Part shown: in pieces, positions 1 to 5,860 of the stretch
Layout: every line of letters begins with the position of its first letter
How positions within the stretch are numbered: the stretch's first letter is position 1
Assembly: GCA_016839385.1 (NCBI GenBank)
Contig: JAEOUK010000342.1
Location: forward strand, 1-8,279
DNA: 8,279 nt
Source: Promethearchaeota archaeon
GTDB taxonomy: Archaea > Asgardarchaeota > Lokiarchaeia > Sigynarchaeales > MK-D1
Direction: 5' to 3'
Program-made: the position numbers and the translations under genes
The notes under the pieces: generated by a model
What the model was told of the DNA's origin: nothing
Database searches by the model: none
Seen by the model: only the letters and a program-made list of their open reading frames with translations

Positions 1-675
1 ATTACTAGTTGGGTTTTTGATGTTCCAGGATTGGTTTTTGACATTATTGGGATCATTCTTGCCATAATTATTGTACCAATGGGTTCAATGTTGTTTTTCT
101 TTAAGACAAAATGGTGTGTTATGGGAGCAAACGATAACCTGAGTGGAATTGCTATAACACAAGGAATAGCTGAAACACTAGGCAAAAATAAAGATCTTCT
201 TCCAAAGAATACAAAAATCCTTCTCGTGAGTTTTGGCTCCGAAGAGGCTGGTTTACGTGGTGCTAAACGATGGATTGAGCGTCATAAGCAAGAGCTAAAA
301 GAAAAACCATTTTATTATCTTAATTTCGATGGAGTTGCAAAAGCAAACGATATTCATGTTATAAACCAAGAAGTAACCCTAGGAGTAAAATACAACCCCG
401 AAATTGTTAATTTAGTCGTGCAAGCAGCAAAAAAAATTGGATTAGATTTGACAAATAGACCTCTCCCTTTTGGTGCTACTGATGGTTCGGCTATTGTTCA
501 AGGAGGTTTCCCAAATGGAGCAAGTATGGAAGCAATGGATATTGATACTCCTCAAGCAAAAACTTGGTACCACACAATCAACGATACTGCTGATGAAGTA
601 GAACCTAAAGCTCTTGAACTTGCAAGAAATATTGCTTTAGAATTCATGAATTTAATCGAAAACAAGAATTCCTAA
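1..675 (+). CDS. M28-family zinc peptidase, C-terminal part (5' end outside window)
   Basis: The frame is open from base 1, so the gene begins upstream of the window. The TTG at 31 is an internal Leu codon, not a start. What is visible is about 224 codons: one hydrophobic segment (roughly bases 31-102), then M28 metallopeptidase motifs. These are GANDNLSG with the bridging zinc Asp (133-135), GSEEAG with the catalytic Glu and a zinc Glu (241-246), NFD with a zinc Asp (328-330), and YHT with the last zinc His (571-573). All four expected C-terminal sites are intact, so the enzyme is probably active. By family knowledge M28 enzymes are di-zinc aminopeptidases or carboxypeptidases; the substrate here is unknown. 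The hydrophobic segment directly before the Asp motif matches the second helix of the hairpin in the downstream paralogue. The visible parts align without gaps and are more than half identical by eye, so this is a tandem duplicate. A T8 run follows the stop. Confidence 0.9.
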   Translation: MTSWVFDVPGLVFDIIGIILAIIIVPMGSMLFFFKTKWCVMGANDNLSGIAITQGIAETLGKNKDLLPKNTKILLVSFGSEEAGLRGAKRWIERHKQELKEKPFYYLNFDGVAKANDIHVINQEVTLGVKYNPEIVNLVVQAAKKIGLDLTNRPLPFGATDGSAIVQGGFPNGASMEAMDIDTPQAKTWYHTINDTADEVEPKALELARNIALEFMNLIENKNS

Positions 676-676
676 A

Positions 677-684
677 TTTTTTTT
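677..684 (+). terminator. T-run terminator after first M28 gene
   Basis: Eight consecutive T residues lie one base after the stop codon. Archaeal RNA polymerase terminates at T-rich non-template runs without needing a hairpin, so this is a reasonable terminator. It suggests the second peptidase gene is transcribed separately. It is a short sequence match and not otherwise supported. Confidence 0.4.
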
Positions 685-775
685 ATGCTTTATCTAGATA
701 CTTGTTAAATCAATATACTGTTCTTTTTAGTTAATTTCACAAATTGATTACTAACTTAATCCAACATGGCTCGAA

Positions 776-783
776 ATTTAAAT
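776..783 (+). promoter_or_regulatory. Possible TATA box for second M28 gene
   Basis: An ATTTAAAT-type element sits about 47-54 bases before the ATG at 830. Archaeal initiation about 25 bases downstream would give a leader of roughly 20-25 bases that still contains the ribosome site. The surrounding gap is AT-rich, so chance matches are common. Confidence 0.25.
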
Positions 784-817
784 TTGTTAACACTTAACTT
801 TTAAGGTATGTATTACT

Positions 818-823
818 TGAGGA
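818..823 (+). promoter_or_regulatory. Ribosome binding site TGAGGA
   Basis: TGAGGA lies six bases before the ATG at 830. That spacing favours 830 over the in-frame ATG at 836. Confidence 0.6.
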
Positions 824-829
824 TCGTAT

Positions 830-2083
830 ATGCAGATGGAAGAAGACTTAAGTTTTAGGGTTTGGAAGAACGAGAAAGCTTTCAAACAGAATTACACTCA
901 AAATGATATGCACAAATTTCTCGAAAAGATTTGTGAGGAAGCTGGACCTAGAGAACCGGGTGGATTTGGAGAACGAAAAGCTGCAAAAATACTGAAAGAT
1001 GAATATAGCAAATATTGTGACAAGGTATCTATTGAGAAATTTCCGGTAGCTCCACTTGCTTTTCTAAGTTTCACCGTAATTTCTCCACTTCTGATATTAG
1101 CAGGAGTGGGCCTTTTTTGGTTCTTCCCAATTATACCTGTAATTACGATACCTATAGCTTCATTGGTATTTTACTTGATGTTTTTAAGATACACACCAAT
1201 ATTTGACATATTTTTCCCTCGTAGGGGATCCTATAATGTTATTGGAGAGATAAACCCTCAGGATGAATGGAAACAAACTGTGCTTTTTTCCGGCCATTTG
1301 GATTCTGCTTATCAATTCAACTTGAATCGATACATGCCTAAGACATTTAGTTTATATTTAATTGGATATCCAATTTTAGTAATATTGTTCTTTGTTTTAT
1401 CTCTGGTATTTTTTATCTTGAAATTCTCACTCGGTAAAATTACACCAGTTTTCCTCAGCATTGGTATTCCTATAGCATCCTTAATAGTCCCTATGTCTGT
1501 TATTTTACTTTTTTTCAAAACATTATGGCCAATAATGGGAGCTATGGATAATTTATCTGGAATCGCTATAACTCAAGGAATTGCAGTTAAATTAAAATCC
1601 AGTATAAATATGTTACCAAAACATACGAAAGTGCTTCTAGTCGGCTTTGGAAGCGAAGAGGCGGGATTGAGGGGCTCGAAAGCCTGGGTGAAGAGACATA
1701 AAAATGAATATTCAGATAAGCCTTTTTATCATGTCAATTTTGACACAGTCGCTAAGTGTGATGCATTTCATGTGATCAATCGAGAACTCACAATGGGTGT
1801 TAAATTTGATCCAAAAGTCATAGAATTTACGCAAAAGGCTGCAAAAGAAGTTGGAGTGAATCTTCCAAAGCATATTTTACCTTTTGGAGCAACAGACGCT
1901 GCCGCACTCGTTCAAGGTGGATTTAAACAAGCAGCAACAATTGAGGCGTTGGATCTTGAAGATCCAAGTATTCTTAGTATTTATCACACCGTAGATGATA
2001 CCGCAGATGAAGTAGAACCAAAGGCACTTGAGATTGGAAGAGATATTGCTTTAGAATTTCTCAAAATTATCGATAATTTATAG
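830..2083 (+). CDS. Membrane-embedded M28-family zinc peptidase
   Basis: This 417-residue protein carries the full M28 di-zinc set. H156 and D158 are in GHLDSA, the bridging D240 in GAMDNLSG, the general base E276 and zinc ligand E277 in GSEEAG, D305 in NFD, and H386 in YHT. Roles are assigned by analogy with the Streptomyces griseus aminopeptidase. Four hydrophobic segments are visible, near 76-99, 101-119, 174-199 and 204-229. The first pair precedes the strand leading to HLDSA. The second pair lies between H156 and D240, where soluble relatives have only about a dozen residues. The protein should therefore be an integral membrane peptidase with its active site next to the bilayer. There is no cleavable signal peptide; the N-terminus is charged. 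It is a tandem paralogue of the partial gene upstream. The start at 830 is chosen for its SD. Substrate and facing side are unknown. Confidence 0.92.
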   Translation: MQMEEDLSFRVWKNEKAFKQNYTQNDMHKFLEKICEEAGPREPGGFGERKAAKILKDEYSKYCDKVSIEKFPVAPLAFLSFTVISPLLILAGVGLFWFFPIIPVITIPIASLVFYLMFLRYTPIFDIFFPRRGSYNVIGEINPQDEWKQTVLFSGHLDSAYQFNLNRYMPKTFSLYLIGYPILVILFFVLSLVFFILKFSLGKITPVFLSIGIPIASLIVPMSVILLFFKTLWPIMGAMDNLSGIAITQGIAVKLKSSINMLPKHTKVLLVGFGSEEAGLRGSKAWVKRHKNEYSDKPFYHVNFDTVAKCDAFHVINRELTMGVKFDPKVIEFTQKAAKEVGVNLPKHILPFGATDAAALVQGGFKQAATIEALDLEDPSILSIYHTVDDTADEVEPKALEIGRDIALEFLKIIDNL

Positions 2084-2252
2084 GTCTCTTCCAAGAAATA
2101 TGCTTGTTTAGTTTTTGAATACAGACAGATCTAAATCTCACTTCCATCTAGACCTTTCCAAATATAATTAGATAATATATTTTCTTCCTATTTTTCGTGA
2201 TCTGAAAGTATGACTTTTTAAACGACAATGAGAGTATTATAAGGAGAACAAA
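2084..2252 (+). promoter_or_regulatory. AT-rich gap with weak promoter candidates
   Basis: This spacer contains no ORF of note. It holds AT-rich stretches that could be TATA boxes (around 2161-2180, and a TTTTTAAA at 2215-2222) plus short T-runs that could end transcription of the peptidase gene. None stands out. The TTTTTAAA would place a start site almost on the next gene's ribosome site, so the upstream stretch is the better candidate. Confidence 0.2.
2241..2246 (+). promoter_or_regulatory. Ribosome binding site AAGGAG
   Basis: A strong AAGGAG lies six bases before the ATG at 2253 and fixes the start of the zinc-finger gene. Confidence 0.7.
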
Positions 2253-2609
2253 ATGCCTTTTTGTAAATTTTGTGGTAAGGAAATAACAGAGGATCAAAGC
2301 ATCAGTTTTAATGCAACTTGTCAAAGATGTTTACCGGATTTAATAACACACATTCAACCAAAAGGGAACTACTTGAAAGGAGTTTTATGCGAATGGGGAG
2401 ATTGTATTAATGATGCTACTAGACATTGCAAAACATGTGGGAGACCAATATGTCCAGCGCACAGTGTGGTAAAAAATAGAAATGTTCACGCTATTAAATG
2501 TCCTTCTTGTGCAGAAAAAGACGCAAAAAAATCGCAAATTATTTACATTGTAGCGGGAGTTATTTTGGCAGGTTTTACCATTGTAGTATTCATTATACGA
2601 TTTTTTTAA
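2253..2609 (+). CDS. Small Cys-rich zinc-binding protein with C-terminal membrane anchor
   Basis: This 118-residue protein has two metal-binding blocks and one membrane helix. Block one is a zinc ribbon: C4-x2-C7 and C23-x2-C26. Block two has C46, C51, C59, C62, C67, H70, H79, C83 and C86, a spacing that resembles B-box or related cross-brace fingers able to hold two zinc ions. Residues 96-117 are strongly hydrophobic and end the chain, giving a tail-anchored layout with the fingers probably in the cytosol. No catalytic motif is visible. B-box-type fingers usually mediate protein contacts, so an adaptor role at the membrane is plausible but inferred. The strong SD and Cys pairing make it a real gene despite its size. 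It follows the M28 gene on the same strand and converges on the mannosidase. The exact family is not recognised. Confidence 0.85.
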   Translation: MPFCKFCGKEITEDQSISFNATCQRCLPDLITHIQPKGNYLKGVLCEWGDCINDATRHCKTCGRPICPAHSVVKNRNVHAIKCPSCAEKDAKKSQIIYIVAGVILAGFTIVVFIIRFF

Positions 2610-2614
2610 TACTA

Positions 2615-2621
2615 TTTTTTT
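2615..2621 (+). terminator. T-run terminator after zinc-finger gene
   Basis: A T7 run lies six bases after the stop codon, preceded by another T-run overlapping the last codons. It is a typical archaeal termination signal by composition only. Confidence 0.4.
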
Positions 2622-2663
2622 ACGCTAATTCTTGAACGCAAACGATACAGTATTCAAATGTGT

Positions 2664-2700
2664 CCCTAATTTTCGCCATGTATTCAAGAGAAAAATAGGG
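2664..2700. repeat. Inverted repeat between convergent genes
   Basis: Bases 2664-2674 and 2690-2700 form an 11-bp stem with one A-A mismatch and a 15-base loop. The stem is closed by three G-C pairs (CCCTA against TAGGG). It lies seven bases past the mannosidase stop and about 55 bases past the zinc-finger stop. It could act as a 3'-end hairpin or transcription barrier for either gene. No T-tract follows it directly on either strand, so a classical intrinsic terminator is not shown. Confidence 0.4.
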
Positions 2701-2707
2701 TTAGAAC

Positions 2708-5167
2708 CTAATTCAATAAAATTCGTATGGATTTTATCTCAAATGGAGTAAACATCGTTTTTATTACAATCGTATTATTAGCTGTATTCCGAATAACATT
2801 AAGTTTCTTGTTAATTTTGTATTCTAAGAGATCTATTTCTTCAGCTACTAAAGTTAGATTTTCACTAATATTATGAAACCGAATAGAAGTAGAAATATTT
2901 GCTCCTCCGCACTCATATACTCGAATTATAATACTTTTTTTATCCCATCTCCAATCCTCAGGATTTTCAGGTAATTTGAAATCTTCATAATTGTACGCGT
3001 TTTTTGTAGCATAATCTTCTCCATCACTTGATATCCATTCTGAGGGTTTAAAAGAGGAAATTATTACATTTGGATGGTCTGAAGTAATTTTTGGAAATAC
3101 AACTTCAGCTCCACTTACTCCATTTTTTTCATACGGGATTACATTTAACCTAGAATCCGTGTTTTTTTCAGAGATTATAGACGGATTATAAGATTCAGCA
3201 TACAATACAGGATTATTGAATGCTAAAGCCATTTGCGGAATATTATTATCTGACCATGTACCTTTATGTGGGACCAAGCGCAATGAAATGTTATGTTGTT
3301 CTAAATCGGTATATCTCGGTCTTTCTTTTGGCTCAAATTTAATTTCACGAGTGTGATAAGGATCTTTAGGATAATGGGGAGAACGAAGTAAAGTGATTGA
3401 TATTCCATTCATATTTGCAGAAAGACCATACTTCGAATTATTCAATATCGCTAATCCTACATCTTGATCATTCACATCCACCCATTTTTGCATTCCATAT
3501 TCCCATTTTCCATGTTCCATCTCACTCCTAGGATTTCTACTACGGTTAATAGAGCCATAGGGGATTTCACATCTTACATATTCCGACTTCAAATTAAGAG
3601 GAACGAAATATTTGACTAAGGATTTTTTATCCTTTAGATCAATTTTGATATTCAAATCTAAAACTTCTGATTGTGCTTGAATTGTGTATTTAACCGTGAA
3701 TCTTGACTTTTTCATCTGATATGTGCTGGATATGGAAACTTTAGTGTCATGTTTTTCTATTTTTGGGCTTTCGATTAACGTGATTTTTTGAGGATGAGAT
3801 GGATAACTTTTATCGATATTCCAAGCAGGATATTTTTGTCCTTTATTCATTGGTTCTCGAAATACATTTATTCGTGCTCCTTTGAAACGCATTTTTTGTT
3901 TCTTAATTGTACTATCTTTCATAACGAGTTTTTCAGATTTCTCAGAAATTGAATTTCTTTCTCCATATAGGAAATTGGAAATATAATCTTGAGTCTTCAG
4001 ATTTAATTGAATAAGATTTCCGGTAACTTTTGAAATTGAAATGGTTAGAAATTCATTATTAATACGAATGGTGGTAGGTAAAGATTCCACAATGATCTCA
4101 TCTTTCTTCTTTTCGTGAATTTTCTGTAGCATCCGTTTATTCATAAGTAAAAGAGAAAGTGGGGGCATATCCTTTATGAAATACTCTTTATTTCCATCCA
4201 TAATTAGCGCATCATTTTTCACAGAAATAGGATTATAGAGTAGAATATCCTCTGGACTTGTATCTAATTTATCTAAAATATCATGTAGTCTCTGAATCAA
4301 TAGAACATTCATTTTCTCTTTAACAAACTCATGCTCCTTCCAAGTCAAAAGATAGACTTCAGGAATCGAAGATCCTGGTAAAATATCATGGAATTGATTG
4401 AAAAGGATCTTCTGCCAGCATTCATCAAATAGCTTCTTTGGATATTCAAACTCAACAAATTCAGGAGTAAATAAGAAAATTGTATTCAGAATTTCCGCAG
4501 CAATTGTTATTTCTTCGGATTTACGATTTCCTTCTTTAACGCGTGCATGAGTTGTTAAACATCCTCTGTGATATTCGAGATACATCTCATCATTCCAAGT
4601 AACTATTTGGTCTCCTACATCTTCTTTGAGGATCTCAAAATATCGATGAGTGTTTGTGTGTTTGAATCCTTTATTGAAATTGCCAAAATACTTGATAAAA
4701 TTCTCCATATATTGAATTTCAGTAAAAATCGGACCTTTCCCCCCATCACCTTTGCCATAAAACCAGCCAAGGGTTTTAACATAATCATCAGAAAGAGAAT
4801 TATTCATTTCTTTAAGTGCATGACTCGAGTTAAATACCAGGTTTTTTTCTTTGGGTCGTCGAGCCATTTTTTTGTATAAACCAAAATCAAAAATGGAAGC
4901 AATTTGAAACTTAAACAAATGGGAAAAAATTTTCGTTCCATCAATGCCCTGCCATAGAAAATTGGAAAATGGGAAATCAGAATGGTCATTCCATAGGATC
5001 TTGGTTGTCCAAAATGATTCAGCACCAGATTTTACTAAAATCTGAGGAAGGGAATAGGGAAAACCAAACACATCAAGTAATGATTCTACTTTACTTATCT
5101 TACCAAAGTTCCTAAGATAAAAGAGCTGTCCATACAATCTTTGCCTTACTAAAGCCTCTCCTGAACA
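2708..5167 (-). CDS. Alpha-mannosidase, C-terminal part (nucleophile, helical and beta domains)
   Basis: This part begins right after the internal stop with SGEALVRQRLYGQ, a typical GH38 block, so the true coding starts upstream. The first possible restart is a TTG at 5137, preceded by a TAAGG six bases away; this could be chance. Using full-gene numbering, the nucleophile D191 lies in DVFGF, followed by SLPQIL and WQGIDG. The loop motif YGKGDGG is at 296-302, WNDEMYLEYHRG near 350-361, and FHDILPGSS near 418-426 with the zinc His. After about residue 450 comes the large beta-sandwich region, including the late conserved block around 700-765 that ends in LLRSPHYPKDP. On its own this half lacks the HxD zinc ligands, so it could be active only if joined to, or assembled with, the N-terminal half. 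Confidence 0.85.
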   Translation of the reverse strand, partial: CSGEALVRQRLYGQLFYLRNFGKISKVESLLDVFGFPYSLPQILVKSGAESFWTTKILWNDHSDFPFSNFLWQGIDGTKIFSHLFKFQIASIFDFGLYKKMARRPKEKNLVFNSSHALKEMNNSLSDDYVKTLGWFYGKGDGGKGPIFTEIQYMENFIKYFGNFNKGFKHTNTHRYFEILKEDVGDQIVTWNDEMYLEYHRGCLTTHARVKEGNRKSEEITIAAEILNTIFLFTPEFVEFEYPKKLFDECWQKILFNQFHDILPGSSIPEVYLLTWKEHEFVKEKMNVLLIQRLHDILDKLDTSPEDILLYNPISVKNDALIMDGNKEYFIKDMPPLSLLLMNKRMLQKIHEKKKDEIIVESLPTTIRINNEFLTISISKVTGNLIQLNLKTQDYISNFLYGERNSISEKSEKLVMKDSTIKKQKMRFKGARINVFREPMNKGQKYPAWNIDKSYPSHPQKITLIESPKIEKHDTKVSISSTYQMKKSRFTVKYTIQAQSEVLDLNIKIDLKDKKSLVKYFVPLNLKSEYVRCEIPYGSINRSRNPRSEMEHGKWEYGMQKWVDVNDQDVGLAILNNSKYGLSANMNGISITLLRSPHYPKDPYHTREIKFEPKERPRYTDLEQHNISLRLVPHKGTWSDNNIPQMALAFNNPVLYAESYNPSIISEKNTDSRLNVIPYEKNGVSGAEVVFPKITSDHPNVIISSFKPSEWISSDGEDYATKNAYNYEDFKLPENPEDWRWDKKSIIIRVYECGGANISTSIRFHNISENLTLVAEEIDLLEYKINKKLNVIRNTANNTIVIKTMFTPFEIKSIRILLN

Positions 5168-5170
5168 TTA
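5168..5170 (-). other. Premature TAA inside conserved GH38 motif
   Basis: Translation reads G-G-S-W-I-E-P-A-L-R, TAA, C-S-G-E-A-L-V-R-Q with no change of frame. Family members have a short D-x-N-[LV]-P stretch in place of the A-L-R-stop-C residues. The codons at 5172-5164 read in the +1 frame give D-N-V, close to that family pattern. This suggests a small insertion before it and a compensating deletion after it. Confidence 0.75.
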
Positions 5171-5644
5171 TCGCAGAGCTGGTTCTATCCAACTCCCTCC
5201 ACATATGTCTAACCTATTAAGAGCGACTTGTTTCTTCACTTCCTCCCACATTTCCGGATCATAGCGTTTAATCCAATTATAATATTGGGGGGAAGTTATC
5301 GAAATTGTGAAGTACGGATATTCTTTAATATGTTTTAAACCTGCATAAAACGTCTTATATGCTCTAACTTTCGAATCATTTACACTCCATAACCATACAG
5401 CGTCGAGATGAGACTGTGCAATTGGGTAAATTTCAAAATCTTTTATGTTTAAAGGAGCTTTGGGGCTAAATGGTAAAGGAATTTTATATAATATTTTGGT
5501 AAATAATTCTAATCGTGCAAACCTTATCGGAGTTCTATAATATGCAAATTTAGAATTGTGGAGAAATTTTCTGAATTTTATATACGAGGGTGCGTATATT
5601 ACCGAATCATAGTACTTTTCAATACCCGGTCGAGTTTTTCTCAT
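5168..5644 (-). CDS. Alpha-mannosidase, N-terminal part (HxD zinc motif)
   Basis: This part has 158 codons ending at the TAA. I prefer the ATG at 5644 because GAAGGA sits seven bases upstream. An in-frame ATG at 5686 would add 14 residues but has no SD. Residues 1-70 form the family's variable basic N-terminal region. The beta/alpha catalytic domain starts near 70 with IYPIAQSHLDAVWLW, where H79 and D81 bind zinc. It continues through a family-typical EYPYFTIS...SPQYYNWIK stretch and GGSWIEP, where GH38 proteins usually continue without a break. This stub has too little of the catalytic domain to be an enzyme. Upstream lies the divergent control region shared with the secreted-protein gene. 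Confidence 0.8.
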   Translation of the reverse strand: MRKTRPGIEKYYDSVIYAPSYIKFRKFLHNSKFAYYRTPIRFARLELFTKILYKIPLPFSPKAPLNIKDFEIYPIAQSHLDAVWLWSVNDSKVRAYKTFYAGLKHIKEYPYFTISITSPQYYNWIKRYDPEMWEEVKKQVALNRLDICGGSWIEPALR

Positions 5645-5651
5645 GTGAATA

Positions 5652-5657
5652 TCCTTC
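5652..5657 (-). promoter_or_regulatory. Ribosome binding site GAAGGA for mannosidase
   Basis: GAAGGA on the minus strand lies seven bases before the ATG at 5644 and decides for this start over the longer one at 5686. Confidence 0.55.
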
Positions 5658-5739
5658 TTCTTGAGAATCATAAGTTTTTCTATCATTAAGATCTTAAAAT
5701 TGATTTAGAAAATTCTTACCTAATTCATGATCTCTAATC

Positions 5740-5747
5740 GATATAAA
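5740..5747 (-). promoter_or_regulatory. Possible TATA box for mannosidase gene
   Basis: TTTATATC on the minus strand is a good archaeal TATA-like match. Initiation about 25 bases downstream would leave a leader of about 70 bases before the ATG at 5644. An alternative AT-rich stretch near 5690-5703 would give a shorter leader. Confidence 0.3.
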
Positions 5748-5753
5748 GATAGA

Positions 5754-5771
5754 AATGATAGTAATGATAGC
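5754..5771. repeat. Two tandem 9-bp repeats in divergent control region
   Basis: AATGATAG occurs twice, at 5754-5761 and 5763-5770, with a 9-bp period. It lies between the two divergent promoter candidates and could be an operator, but two copies of an AT-rich octamer may also be chance. Confidence 0.3.
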
Positions 5772-5807
5772 GGATTTAAAAGCAGTTTATTTAAACAGAC
5801 ATTAAAC

Positions 5808-5816
5808 TAATATATG
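5808..5816 (+). promoter_or_regulatory. Possible TATA box for secreted-protein gene
   Basis: TAATATATG lies 45-53 bases before the ATG at 5861. A start site about 25 bases downstream would give a leader of about 20-25 bases that holds the SD. A second AT-rich box, TTTATTTAAA at 5786-5795, is a less well-placed alternative. Confidence 0.35.
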
Positions 5817-5845
5817 CGAATCGTTTTCCCTAGTATTACTCATTA

Positions 5846-5851
5846 TGAGGT
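5846..5851 (+). promoter_or_regulatory. Ribosome binding site TGAGGT
   Basis: TGAGGT lies nine bases before the ATG at 5861. The spacing is slightly long but workable, and the signal peptide begins exactly at this ATG. Confidence 0.5.
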
Positions 5852-5860
5852 ACGATTTTT

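Larger units (their letters stand above)
2708..5644 (-). pseudogene. GH38 alpha-mannosidase gene interrupted by in-frame TAA
   Basis: Read through, this is one frame of 979 codons (978 residue positions, plus a TAG stop at 2708-2710) whose length and motif order fit the GH38 alpha-mannosidases of the cytosolic Man2C1 and archaeal type. All expected catalytic residues are present: zinc ligands H79 and D81 (SHLDAVW), nucleophile and zinc ligand D191 (LLDVFG), and zinc ligand H419 (NQFHDILPGSS). GH38 enzymes are retaining exo-mannosidases that trim alpha-mannose from glycans. The only visible defect is TAA at codon 159 (5168-5170), inside the conserved segment that normally reads like W-[VI]-E-x-D-x-N-[LV]-P-S-G-E. 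Both sides share the same frame and the spacing to the family pattern is unchanged. The rest is undamaged, which points to a recent mutation, a local assembly error or readthrough, not old decay. No signal peptide is present, so the enzyme would act in the cytosol. Confidence 0.85.

Noticed and set aside
31..33. TTG as the start of the first peptidase gene
   Set aside because: The frame is open back to base 1, no SD precedes it, and the protein would begin inside the membrane helix without the HxD motif.
1312..1518. 68-codon minus-strand reading frame inside the M28 gene
   Set aside because: It lies opposite the transmembrane hairpin of a well-supported gene and shows no motif of its own.
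2082..2155. AGGTCT and AGACCT as a terminator stem after the second peptidase gene
   Set aside because: The six-base arms are about 60 bases apart with no supporting structure; chance is likely.
4568..4879. 103-codon plus-strand reading frame opposite the mannosidase
   Set aside because: It is antisense to conserved GH38 motifs; its hydrophobic look comes from the reverse strand of an AT-rich gene.
4804..5025. 73-codon minus-strand frame overlapping the mannosidase
   Set aside because: It runs in another frame across the conserved GH38 sequence and has no ribosome site or motif.
5138..5200. A short inversion between CTCT and AGAG as the cause of the mannosidase stop
   Set aside because: Flipping the interior removes the stop but destroys the conserved SGE that is in frame now, so it fits the family worse.
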